Below, one piece after another: positions 40,214-47,777 of a DNA stretch of 64,000 bases. Made by a program: the position numbers and the translations under genes. The notes beneath the pieces are model-generated. The model had not been told where the DNA came from. It worked only from the letters and a program-made list of their open reading frames with translations, and did no database searches. The first letter of the stretch is position 1. Each line of letters opens with the position of its first letter. Origin of the DNA: Micromonospora alfalfae (GTDB taxonomy: Bacteria > Actinomycetota > Actinomycetes > Mycobacteriales > Micromonosporaceae); the NCBI RefSeq assembly GCF_022230925.1, contig NZ_JAKKFH010000055.1, forward strand, positions 62,001-126,000, in the 5' to 3' direction.

Positions 40214-40702
40214 ATGCAGACAACCGCCGAGCACTGTCCCGCCCCCGTGCCGCCACCGGGCTCCCGGGGCGTCGACGAGATCCTGGCCGCCGCGCGGGCC
40301 CGGCTGCGCCGGCTGGACCCGGAGCGGGCGCACCTGGCGTACCGGAGCGGGTCGCTACTCGTCGACATCCGCCCGGCCGCGCAGCGGGCCGCGCACGGCG
40401 TGGTGCCGGGCTCGCTCATCGTCGAACGCAACGTGCTGGAGTGGCGCTTCGACCCACGCTGCGCGGCCCGGCTGCCACAGGCCGTCGACTACGACGTGCC
40501 GGTGGTGATCCTCTGTCAGGAGGGCTACACCTCGTCGCTGGCCGCCGCCGCGTTGCAGGACGTCGGCCTGCACCGGGCCACCGATGTGGTCGGTGGGTTC
40601 GCGGCCTGGCGGATCGCCGGCCTGCCGGCCCTCGGCCCGACCCCGCTGCACCGCCCCTCTGCCCTCGCGTCCCCGGTCAACGCCGGCTGGGCGCGCCGCT
40701 GA
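40214..40702 (+). CDS. Rhodanese-domain sulfurtransferase
   Basis: The protein has 162 residues. The fold runs from [25 protein letters not shown] (first strand with the D-I-R motif) to the active loop [22 protein letters not shown], which contains the catalytic Cys followed by a six-residue loop (QEGYTS). GAAGGAACC gives the ribosome site. Together with the preceding dioxygenase it probably handles sulfite or persulfide produced from cysteine. The C-terminal ~25 residues look disordered. Confidence 0.87.
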   Translation: MQTTAEHCPAPVPPPGSRGVDEILAAARARLRRLDPERAHLAYRSGSLLVDIRPAAQRAAHGVVPGSLIVERNVLEWRFDPRCAARLPQAVDYDVPVVILCQEGYTSSLAAAALQDVGLHRATDVVGGFAAWRIAGLPALGPTPLHRPSALASPVNAGWARR

Positions 40703-40752
40703 CCGTCACGCCACACCCGGCGTGGCGCGCGTACCGCCACTCAGGAGGCACC

Positions 40753-41286
40753 ATGTCCGTCGTCGCCATCCCCACGCGCCGCCACCCCGGCGTGCGCCCG
40801 CCGGCCCGTCCGCGCACCAGCCCGACCCTGACCATCACCCTCGACCTCGTCCCCGGGCCGCTGAGCCCCCGGCTGGCCCGGCTGGTGCAGCTGCTCGGCG
40901 AGCTGGCCGAGTCGGGGGAGGGTCGACTGCGTACCGTGGAGGACCCCGCGTCGGTGCCACCACCGGCCCCGCGCCCCGCCGCGCCGGACCACGTCCGCAT
41001 CCTGGCCGGCTCGCGGATGGTCCGCCAGGGCGACCGGGTCATCGCGCTGACCCGCATCGAGTACGAGCTGCTGCTGTTCCTGGCCGAGCGGCCGCGCCGG
41101 GTCTTCACCCGCCTGCAACTGCTCTCCAGCGTCTGGGGCTACGAGCACGCGGTGGCCCGGACGGTGGACGTGCACGTCCGGCGGCTGCGCGCCAAGCTGG
41201 ACGGCTCGGAGGTGGTCACCACCGTCTACGGCGTCGGCTACCGGCTGGCCGACGAGGCCCCGATCAGCGTGGATCACAGCAGCTGA
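40753..41286 (+). CDS. Winged-helix (OmpR/PhoB-type) regulator without receiver domain, paralogue 1
   Basis: The protein has 177 residues. The C-terminal ~95 residues are a complete OmpR/PhoB-type winged helix: [33 protein letters not shown], then [16 protein letters not shown] and [12 protein letters not shown]. The N-terminus has no phosphorylatable receiver. Instead ~res 24-56 read [30 protein letters not shown], a short strand-helix unit shared with the next-but-one gene. AGGAGG seven nt upstream fixes the ATG. It may dimerise or sense by that short unit. It starts 50 nt after the rhodanese stop and may belong to the same transcript. Confidence 0.83.
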   Translation: MSVVAIPTRRHPGVRPPARPRTSPTLTITLDLVPGPLSPRLARLVQLLGELAESGEGRLRTVEDPASVPPPAPRPAAPDHVRILAGSRMVRQGDRVIALTRIEYELLLFLAERPRRVFTRLQLLSSVWGYEHAVARTVDVHVRRLRAKLDGSEVVTTVYGVGYRLADEAPISVDHSS

Positions 41287-41533
41287 GCCCTGGTCCGGCG
41301 GCGATGTGACCGCCTGGTGAACCGGTCGGGGACCCCCGTAACGGGGCATCTCGACGACTCTGCTGTAATCATCAGGCCTCGTACGCAGAGCGAGCATTTG
41401 GCTCCGATGTGTTCGTCAATTGTCACATTCATGCAACGCAGCCGCCTCTTGACCCTCGCCCAGGCGCCGGGAAGCATCGATGAAGCGGCGTCCCGGGCCG
41501 TGGGGAGATACCCGGACCAGCCCAAGGAGGACC

Positions 41534-42139
41534 ATGTCGGTCAGCCCCGCCTCGTCGCGCGCCGGATGGCATACGTCCCAGCCCGCGGTGCCCGGTCGAC
41601 CCCCCGGCGGCCAGCGTCGCCCGGCGAACACCGCCGCGCCCGTGCTCACCGTGACGCTGTCCATCCCGCTGGCCTGTGAGGAGTCGCTGACCCCGGCGGC
41701 GCGTCGGCTGTTGGAGGCCGCTCGCGAGATGCTGGAACGGGGCGAAGGGGTGATCATCGGCTCGGTTCCGGCCGAACGCCGCCCCGACCAGGCGCCCGCC
41801 AGCCGGTCGCCGGCCCGCCCGATCAGCTCGACCATTCCGGCCCTGCACATCCTCGCCTCGTCGCGCTCGGTGCTGCGCGACGAGGAGCCGCTGCCGCTGA
41901 CCCGGCTGGAGTTCGACCTGCTGCTGCACCTGGTCGCCCACCCACGCCGGGTGTTCACCAGGCTGCAACTGCTCAACGCCGTGTGGGGCTACGAGCACGC
42001 CGGCGTGCGCACCGTCGACGTGCACGTGCGTCGGCTGCGCGGCAAGGTCGGCGTGGACGTCCCGCTGGTCACCACCGTCTACGGCGTGGGCTACCGGCTG
42101 GCCGACGACGCCCGGGTCACCATCGACCGCAGCGGCTGA
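41534..42139 (+). CDS. Winged-helix (OmpR/PhoB-type) regulator without receiver domain, paralogue 2
   Basis: The protein has 201 residues and is a close paralogue of the 40753 protein. The DNA-binding half is nearly identical ([58 protein letters not shown]). The N-terminal unit is [30 protein letters not shown] and no receiver is present. AAGGAGG precedes the ATG. The 247-nt stretch before it (41287-41533) is A+T-richer at 41360-41440, probably its promoter region, but no clear boxes could be assigned. Tandem duplication is the simplest origin. Confidence 0.85.
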   Translation: MSVSPASSRAGWHTSQPAVPGRPPGGQRRPANTAAPVLTVTLSIPLACEESLTPAARRLLEAAREMLERGEGVIIGSVPAERRPDQAPASRSPARPISSTIPALHILASSRSVLRDEEPLPLTRLEFDLLLHLVAHPRRVFTRLQLLNAVWGYEHAGVRTVDVHVRRLRGKVGVDVPLVTTVYGVGYRLADDARVTIDRSG

Positions 42140-42180
42140 CCGGCGGCACCGACGTACCCGGCGCGGGGCAGGATGGTCCG

Positions 42181-42843
42181 GTGCGCATCCGCCCCATCTC
42201 GCCCGACCTGCTCGTCACCGAGCTGACCGGCCGGCTGGCCGACGCGGCTACCCGCGCCGCGAACGCCGCCGCCGGGCCCGCGCGGCTGCGGGTGGCAGTG
42301 GACGGCGCACCCGCCGCCCGCGTCGACGAACTGGCCGCGGCGCTGGTCGACCCGCTGCGTGCCCAGGGCCATCCGGTGCTGCACGTCCGCGCCACCGACT
42401 TCCTGCGCCCCGCGTCGCTGCGCTTCGAGTTGGGGCGCACCAACCCGGACTCCTTCTACGAGGCATGGGTCGACGAGGCCGGGCTGCGCCGGGAGGTGCT
42501 CGACCCGGCCGGTCCGGGTGGCAACGGCCGGCTGCTTCCGTCGCTCTGGGACGCCGACGCCGACCGGGCCAGTCGCGCCCCTTACGTCGACCTGGCACCC
42601 GGCGGCGTCGTCCTGGTCAGCGGCTCGCTGCTGCTCGGCGGCGGCCTGCCCTTCGACGTGACAGTCCACCTGGAGCTGTCCCCGGCGGCGCTGCGTCGGC
42701 GTACCGAACCGGCCCAGCAGTGGGCGCTGCCGGCCTTCGACCGGTACGCCGAGGAGGTCGTCCCGGCGAGCTTCGCCGACGTCGTGGTACGCGCCGACGA
42801 CCCCCGCCGACCGGCGCTCGTGCAGCCCGGGGCGAACGACTGA
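42181..42843 (+). CDS. Uridine kinase-like P-loop protein with degenerate Walker A
   Basis: The protein has 220 residues. It has the uridine-kinase-like order: strand and loop LRVAVDGAPAARVDELAAALVDPL, HVRATDFLRPASLRFELGRTNPDSFYEAWVDE, then VVLVSGSLLLGGGLPFDVTVHLELSPAALRRR. The Walker A Lys-Ser/Thr is replaced (GAPAARVD), so normal ATP use is doubtful. GTG at 42181 is used. It could be a catalytically altered kinase or a nucleotide-binding regulator. It starts 41 nt after the winged-helix gene stop. Confidence 0.7.
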   Translation: MRIRPISPDLLVTELTGRLADAATRAANAAAGPARLRVAVDGAPAARVDELAAALVDPLRAQGHPVLHVRATDFLRPASLRFELGRTNPDSFYEAWVDEAGLRREVLDPAGPGGNGRLLPSLWDADADRASRAPYVDLAPGGVVLVSGSLLLGGGLPFDVTVHLELSPAALRRRTEPAQQWALPAFDRYAEEVVPASFADVVVRADDPRRPALVQPGAND

Positions 42844-43007
42844 CGACAACCGAGAATTTGTCGGTTTGTACGGCTGGTCCGGCGGGTACTCGCCCGGCTC
42901 ACAGAGCGCGGGTGATCGCCCGCGCACCGAACGCGACCGTGACCGGGGCCCCGCGCCGCCGGCACCCGGTTCACCTTGAGCCACAGGCCCAGGAAAGGCA
43001 GGCAGCG

Positions 43008-43409
43008 ATGCTCGTCCACGACACGGTCGGTACGACGACCCGGTCCCAGACGGAGATCGACCAGATCCGACAGTCGCTCCAGGCGCGCTACGACGAGCTG
43101 ACCGCGGAGTACGACCAGGCGGTGCTCCAGAGCCAGGTGCTGCGGCTGGTGGAGGTCGGCGACACCGCCGGCGACGACCAGGCCGACAGCGGCACCAAGA
43201 CGGCCGAGCGGGACACCGCCCAGTCCCTGTTGCGTACCATCCTCGACCGCCGCGCCCAGTACGAGCACGCCCTCGGCCGGCTCGAGGAGGGCACCTACGG
43301 CTGGTGCGAGGGCTGCTCGGCGGCGATCCCGGTGGAGCGGCTGGAGATCTTCCCGTCCGCCACCACCTGTGTGACGTGCAAGCAGACTCGCGAGCGGCGG
43401 GCGGCCTGA
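43008..43409 (+). CDS. DksA/TraR-family C4 zinc-finger protein
   Basis: The protein has 133 residues. A coiled-coil N-terminal half (EIDQIRQSLQARYDELTAEYDQAVLQSQ) leads to RLEEGTYGWCEGCSAAIPVERLEIFPSATTCVTCKQ. The four Cys (C-x2-C, C-x2-C) bind zinc. DksA-like proteins enter the RNA polymerase secondary channel with their coiled coil; the two acidic tip residues are not obvious here, so the mode may differ. AGGAAAGG lies upstream of the ATG. Confidence 0.88.
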   Translation: MLVHDTVGTTTRSQTEIDQIRQSLQARYDELTAEYDQAVLQSQVLRLVEVGDTAGDDQADSGTKTAERDTAQSLLRTILDRRAQYEHALGRLEEGTYGWCEGCSAAIPVERLEIFPSATTCVTCKQTRERRAA

Positions 43410-43457
43410 GCCACCCCAGCGGTTGCCGGTCGGTCCGCGACGCGATGGACTTCCACA

Positions 43458-44330
43458 ATGGGTGACATCCTCGTGGGCACCGCGTCCTGGACCGACCGCA
43501 CACTGCTGGAATCGGGGTGGTATCCGCAGACCGCCGACACCCCGGAGAAGCGGCTGGCCTACTACGCCCGGCAGTTCCCGCTGGTCGAAGTGGACGCCAC
43601 CTACTACTCGCCGCCCGCCGAGGCGACAGCGCGGCTGTGGGCCGAGCGCACCCCGGCCGGCTTCACCTTCAACATCAAGGCGTTCAGCCTGCTGACCGGG
43701 CACCCCACCCGGGTCAGCGCGCTCTACAAGGACCTGCGCCCGGAGACCGACAAGAAGAACGTCTACCCCGACGACCTGCCCGCGCAGTCGTACGAGGAGG
43801 TCTGGACGCGCTTCCTGTCCGCGCTGGACCCGTTGGTCGAGGCCGGCAAGCTTGGCGCGCTGCTGTTCCAGTTCCCACCCTGGTTCACCATCAAGCGGGC
43901 CAACAAGCAGTACCTGCTGGAGGTGGCGAAGCGCTGCGCGCCACTGCGCCCGGTGTACGAGTTCCGGCACGCCTCCTGGTTCGACGGCGACAACGCCGAC
44001 GAGACCCTGGCCTTCCTGCGCGAGCACAAACTGCCGTACGTCTGCGTGGACATGCCGCAGGGCCACCGCTCGTCGCTGCCTCCGGTGCTGGCCGCCACCG
44101 CTGACCTCGCGGTCATGCGCTTCCACGGGCACAGCGACAAGTGGACAAGTAAGGACATTCACGAGAAGTTCGGCTACCACTACTCCAAGCGGGAGCTGGC
44201 GGACTGGGCGCCGAAGCTGCGCGAACTGGCCGACGAGGCCGGGCAGACCCACGTGCTCATGAACAACTGCTATCGCGACTACGCGCAGACCAACGCGACG
44301 ACCCTCGCGGGCCTCCTCGACGCCGGGTGA
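43458..44330 (+). CDS. DUF72 domain-containing protein
   Basis: The protein has 290 residues and a TIM-barrel-like DUF72 fold. Typical segments are ILVGTASWTDRTLLESGWYP at the start, EVDATYYSPPAEATARLWAERTP, FTFNIKAFSLLTGHPTR, LGALLFQFPPWF, YEFRHASWF and YVCVDMPQG. The conserved Glu/Asp, Tyr, Arg and His cluster suggests a metal or nucleotide site, but the activity is unknown. A second DUF72 protein lies at 45092 on the other strand. Confidence 0.9.
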   Translation: MGDILVGTASWTDRTLLESGWYPQTADTPEKRLAYYARQFPLVEVDATYYSPPAEATARLWAERTPAGFTFNIKAFSLLTGHPTRVSALYKDLRPETDKKNVYPDDLPAQSYEEVWTRFLSALDPLVEAGKLGALLFQFPPWFTIKRANKQYLLEVAKRCAPLRPVYEFRHASWFDGDNADETLAFLREHKLPYVCVDMPQGHRSSLPPVLAATADLAVMRFHGHSDKWTSKDIHEKFGYHYSKRELADWAPKLRELADEAGQTHVLMNNCYRDYAQTNATTLAGLLDAG

Positions 44331-44442
44331 CCTCACCCGATCCGGGTGGGGACGACTCACCCCACCCACAGGGAGGGTGGACGCGGTGGGTACGGCCGCC
44401 CCGTGGACGGCCGACGCCGGAGACGACACGGAGGTGACGGGG

Positions 44443-44628
44443 ATGACGGTTCGAGTGGTGACGGATCGACGGCGTGGTGCCGTCCTGCACGTGGTCGGCA
44501 CGCCCGACAACGCCCGGCGCGCCCCGCAGGGCAGCCCGGTGCGGGCCCGCCGCGGCCCGGTGGGGCCGCCGCGTCGCGCCGACGACCGACGGTGGGACAG
44601 CACGGAACGGGGGTCGACCGATGGCTGA
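44443..44628 (+). CDS. Small basic protein, possible
   Basis: The predicted product has 61 residues and is strongly basic (RRRGAVLHVVG, RARRGPVGPPRRADDRR). A strong GGAGGTG seven nt before the ATG supports translation. The last 8 nt overlap the start of the DUF2267 gene. No family recognised. It could be a real small protein or only a leader that couples translation to the next gene. An upstream in-frame GTG at 44377 would add 22 residues without a better ribosome site. Confidence 0.45.
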   Translation: MTVRVVTDRRRGAVLHVVGTPDNARRAPQGSPVRARRGPVGPPRRADDRRWDSTERGSTDG

Positions 44629-45049
44629 CGCGATGATCTCAGCGTTCGAGTCCTCGCTGGACAAGACGAACCTCATTCTCAAGGACATCGAGAACGCCTA
44701 CGGCTGGCCGAAGGACCGGCGCAACCAGTCGTACGCGGCCCTGCGCACTGTGCTGCACCTGCTGCGAGACCGGCTGCCGGTGAACGAGAGCGTGGAGTTC
44801 GCCCAGCAGTTGCCGGTGCTGGTGCGGGGGATCTACTTCGACGGCTGGGTGCCGTCCGACGTGCCGATCAAACTCAACCGCGACGACTTCCTCTACGAGG
44901 TTCGGCAGGGCTTCCCGTACGACGCGGAGGGCGGCGCGGAGCGGGTGACGCAGGTGGTGCTGGACACGCTGCGCCGTCATGTCACCCAGGGTGAGTGGCA
45001 GGACGTGAAGGACACAATGCCCAAGGACCTTGCCACGATGATGCCGTGA
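44621..45049 (+). CDS. DUF2267 domain-containing protein (second copy)
   Basis: The protein has 142 residues. Helical DUF2267 segments are seen: LILKDIENAYGWPKDRRNQSYAALRTVLHLLRDRLPVNESVEFAQQLPVLVRGIYFDGW, then VTQVVLDTLRRHVTQGEWQDVKDTMPKDLATMM. It differs from the 11811 copy in length and lacks its N-terminal LGENEAVRSIQ start. The ATG at 44621 overlaps the small basic ORF by 8 nt. Function unknown. Confidence 0.87.
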   Translation: MADAMISAFESSLDKTNLILKDIENAYGWPKDRRNQSYAALRTVLHLLRDRLPVNESVEFAQQLPVLVRGIYFDGWVPSDVPIKLNRDDFLYEVRQGFPYDAEGGAERVTQVVLDTLRRHVTQGEWQDVKDTMPKDLATMMP

Positions 45050-45063
45050 CGCCCTGACAGCGC

Positions 45064-45093
45064 GAGCCCGCCCGACCGTTGTCGGGCGGGCTC
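45064..45093. terminator. Bidirectional terminator hairpin
   Basis: A perfect 13-bp stem GAGCCCGCCCGAC with CGTT loop lies between the convergent DUF2267 and DUF72 genes and touches the latter's stop codon. Confidence 0.85.
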
Positions 45094-45871
45094 AGTCGTC
45101 GGCAGCGGCCGCCTCGGCGGCGGTCGGTACCCGGGACACCGGGTGCCCGGCCCTTCGGGCCAGCGCGGCGAACGCGACGGCGTCCACGATCGCGGCCCCG
45201 CCCGGATCGTTGTTGAAGTAGACGTACGCCGGCTCGTCCGGCCCGAAGGCGTCGGCCAGCCGGCCCACCCAGGATCGCAGCGCGGCCCGACCGTAGCGGG
45301 GCCACGGCCGCGCCCGCCCCTCGTGCAGCCGCAGGTAGCCGAAGTCGGTGGTGCGCCAGCGGGGGGCGACCGGGCGTCCCAGTCGGTCCGCCCAGACCAG
45401 CGCGGCCCGACGCCGTTCCAGCACCGCCCGGGTGGCGTCGGTCCACCAGGAGGGGTGCCGGGGTTCGACAGCGACCCGCACCTCCGCCGGAAACAGTCGC
45501 AGCGTCGCGTCCAGCGCCTCGACGTCCGCCCGCAGGTTCGGTGGGAGTTGCAACAGCACCGGGCCGAGCCGGTCACCGAGCGCGGTGGCGCGGCCGAGGA
45601 ACCGGGCCACCGGCTCCGCCGGGTCGCGCAGCCGCTTGATGTGGGTGAGGTAGCGGCTCATCTTCACCGCGATGCAGAAGTCCGCCGGGGTCCGTGCCCG
45701 CCAGGCGGCGAAGGTGTCCCGTTCGGGCAGCCGGTAGAAGGCGTTGTTGACCTCGACAGTGGCGAACCCGGCAGCGAAGTGCTCCAGCCAGAGTCGCTGC
45801 GGCAGCCGCTGCGGGTAGAAGCGGCCGCGCCAGTCCCGGTACTGCCAACCGGACGTGCCCACCAGGATCAC
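45092..45871 (-). CDS. DUF72 domain-containing protein (second copy)
   Basis: The protein has 259 residues: MILVGTSGWQYRDWRGRFYP at the start, EVNNAFYRLPERDTFAAWRARTP, FCIAVKMSRYLTHIKRLRD, LGPVLLQLPPNLR, VAVEPRHPSWW, and YVYFNNDPGGAAIVDA near the end. It belongs to the same superfamily as the 43458 protein but is the YecE-like branch. A GTG at 45871 is chosen because AGGA lies 7 nt before; a GTG one codon earlier is also possible. It is divergent from the repeat-peptide gene at 46029. Confidence 0.88.
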   Translation of the reverse strand: MILVGTSGWQYRDWRGRFYPQRLPQRLWLEHFAAGFATVEVNNAFYRLPERDTFAAWRARTPADFCIAVKMSRYLTHIKRLRDPAEPVARFLGRATALGDRLGPVLLQLPPNLRADVEALDATLRLFPAEVRVAVEPRHPSWWTDATRAVLERRRAALVWADRLGRPVAPRWRTTDFGYLRLHEGRARPWPRYGRAALRSWVGRLADAFGPDEPAYVYFNNDPGGAAIVDAVAFAALARRAGHPVSRVPTAAEAAAADD

Positions 45872-46028
45872 CACCCCATCCTGGCACTCTGCGCCGCCGC
45901 TCGTGAACTGCCCGTGTCGCAGTGGTTCGGCGTCTACGGTGAGGGTTAGAGAAGATCGCGCGTGGGGTACCACCCGCAGCACGACGGACCCCGGCGTACG
46001 GCGGGGCGGCACACCCGAGGGAGTACCG

Positions 46029-46334
46029 ATGGCACTCAACGATGACGACATGCAGACCACCGGCGGCGGCGGCGCGGAGGGTCCCGCTGACGGCGGTGCG
46101 ACCCCCGGTCAGCACGACGGTGGTGCCGATGGCGGCGCGGAGGGTCCCGCTGACGGCGGTGCGACCCCCGGTCAGCACGACGGTGGCGCCGATGGCGGCG
46201 CGGAGGGTCCCGCTGACGGCGGTGCCACCCCGGGTCAGCACGACGGTGGCGCCGACGGCGGCGCGGAAGGTCCCGCCGATGGTGGTGCCACCCCGGGCCA
46301 GCAGGACGGTGGCGCTGACGGCAGCGCCCGATAG
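46029..46334 (+). CDS. Repetitive Gly/Asp-rich protein, probable substrate of the adjacent JmjC oxygenase
   Basis: The protein has 101 residues. Residues 1-13 are a leader-like MALNDDDMQTTGG. Residues 14-97 are four tandem 21-residue units, GGAEGPADGGATPGQHDGGAD; the fourth reads GQQD. The tail is GSAR. It is acidic with no Cys, no aromatic residue and no signal peptide. GAGGGAG six nt before the ATG marks the start. A JmjC-type oxygenase gene starts 9 nt downstream. Repetitive, charged, leader-bearing proteins next to a modifying enzyme are typical RiPP precursors or multi-site substrates. By name such proteins have been annotated in databases as BatC-like, but I know of no established function. 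The repeats could instead be a linker-type protein. Confidence 0.75.
   Translation: MALNDDDMQTTGGGGAEGPADGGATPGQHDGGADGGAEGPADGGATPGQHDGGADGGAEGPADGGATPGQHDGGADGGAEGPADGGATPGQQDGGADGSAR
46068..46319 (+). repeat. Four 63-bp in-frame tandem repeats inside the repetitive gene
   Basis: The period is exactly 63 nt (starts 46068, 46131, 46194, 46257). Units 1-3 are nearly identical in DNA (shared start GGCGCGGAGGGTCCC), while unit 4 carries more changes, including the His to Gln codon. This suggests recent expansion from one unit. Confidence 0.9.
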
Positions 46335-46343
46335 CGGCTCGCC

Positions 46344-47621
46344 ATGACCTACCTCGACCCGCCGGGCGGCCACCACGGCCGCCCGGCGGTCCCGTCCGCT
46401 GAGGCCACCGCCGCGCTGGCCCGCTGCGTCTCGGTCGAACCGGCCAAGTTCGCCGCCGCGCACTGGGGGCGCACCCCGCTGCTGTCCCGAGCCGCCGAAC
46501 TGCCCGACCCGGCCGGCTTCACCGATCTTCTCAGCCCCGCCGACGCCGACGAGTTGCTGAGCCGGCGTGGTCTGCGTACCCCGTTCCTGCGCGTCGCCAA
46601 GGACGGCCAGTTGGTCGCTGCGTCACGCTGGACCGGCGGCGGCGGCGCGGGCGCCGAGATCGGCGACCAGGTGCTCGACGAGCGGGTCCTGGAGCAGTAC
46701 GCGTCCGGGGCCACACTGGTGTTGCAGGGGCTGCACCGGATCTGGCCGCCGCTCGTCGACTTCGCCCGCGACCTGGGCCTCGCGCTCAACCAGCCGTTGC
46801 AGATCAACGCCTACCTGACCCCGGCCGGCAGCCAGGGCTTCGCCACCCACTACGACACCCACGACGTGTTCGTGCTTCAGGTCGACGGCCGCAAGCACTG
46901 GCGGATCCACCCGCCGGTGCTACCGGACCCGCTGGAGAAGCAGCACTGGGGTGGGCGCGCCGACGAGGTCGGTGCCACCGCGCAGGGCCCGGCCGCGCTG
47001 GACGTGGTGCTCGCCCCCGGTGACGCCCTCTACCTGCCCCGGGGGTGGCTGCACAGCGCACAGGCGCAGGACACCAGCTCGCTGCACCTGACAGTGGGCA
47101 TCCGCGCGCTCACCCGTTACAACCTGGTCGAGGAATTGTTGACGCTGGCCGCCGAGGACCAGCGGCTACGGGCCAGCCTGCCGTTCGGCACCGACGTCGC
47201 CGACCCGGACGCCATCGAGCCGGAGCTGACCGAGACCGTGGAGGCGTTGCGGGACTGGCTGCTGCGCGCCGACCCGGTCGCTGTCGCCGCGCGACTGCGG
47301 CAGCGGGCCTGGCCGGCCGCCCGCCCGGCCCCGATCCGACCGCTCGCCCAGGCCGACGCACTGGCCACCCTGGACGCCGACTCCCGGGTCACCCCGCGGC
47401 CCGGCCTGCGCTGGCAGTTGGTGCCGCACGACTCGGACACTGTGGCGCTGCGGCTCTTCGACCGCACCATCACCCTTCCGGCGACCTGCGAGCCGGCCGC
47501 GCGCGCCCTGCTCACCGGCACTGTCACCCGGGTCGGTGACCTGCCCGGCCTGCCCGACGACGCCGACCGGGTCACCCTGGCCCGTCGACTGCTGCGCGAG
47601 GCCGTCCTGGTCCCGGCCTGA
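46344..47621 (+). CDS. JmjC/ribosomal-oxygenase-like 2-oxoglutarate Fe(II) dioxygenase
   Basis: The protein has 425 residues. The JmjC core is clear: INAYLTPAGSQGFATHYDTHDVFVLQVDGRKHWRIHPP holds the H-x-D iron pair and the Lys/His near the co-substrate site (~res 155-192). The distal His is in DALYLPRGWLHSAQAQ (~res 230-245). The winged C-terminal domain (~res 330-425) is the part found in RoxA/NO66/MINA-type enzymes. Those hydroxylate Arg or His of ribosomal proteins. Here the neighbouring gene is a repeat protein with one His per unit, so it is a natural candidate substrate (inference). The ATG has no clear Shine-Dalgarno and is probably coupled. Its role could also be ribosomal. Confidence 0.87.
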   Translation: MTYLDPPGGHHGRPAVPSAEATAALARCVSVEPAKFAAAHWGRTPLLSRAAELPDPAGFTDLLSPADADELLSRRGLRTPFLRVAKDGQLVAASRWTGGGGAGAEIGDQVLDERVLEQYASGATLVLQGLHRIWPPLVDFARDLGLALNQPLQINAYLTPAGSQGFATHYDTHDVFVLQVDGRKHWRIHPPVLPDPLEKQHWGGRADEVGATAQGPAALDVVLAPGDALYLPRGWLHSAQAQDTSSLHLTVGIRALTRYNLVEELLTLAAEDQRLRASLPFGTDVADPDAIEPELTETVEALRDWLLRADPVAVAARLRQRAWPAARPAPIRPLAQADALATLDADSRVTPRPGLRWQLVPHDSDTVALRLFDRTITLPATCEPAARALLTGTVTRVGDLPGLPDDADRVTLARRLLREAVLVPA

Positions 47622-47667
47622 GGCCGGCGGTTGATCGACCGTCCCGGCCGGACGGGCTCGTCGGCCG

Positions 47668-47744
47668 TGATCGACTCGGTTTTCAGGAAGTCGCGGTGTC
47701 CGCGAGGCAGGGACAGCACGGTTTTCGGGAAGCCGAGTCGATCA
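47668..47744. repeat. Intergenic palindrome, family B copy 2
   Basis: A perfect 12-bp stem (TGATCGACTCGG at 47668-47679, complement at 47733-47744) continues inwards as an imperfect stem. The left arm matches the left arm at 35654 in most positions. It lies between the convergent JmjC and 47778 genes. Confidence 0.8.
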
Positions 47745-47777
47745 GGGCTCGCCGCGCGGCGAGGCCGTGCCCCCGGG

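Noticed and set aside
46068-46319. Tandem 63-bp repeats considered as a CRISPR array
   Set aside because: No unique spacers: units are contiguous, in frame and part of one protein. No cas genes nearby.
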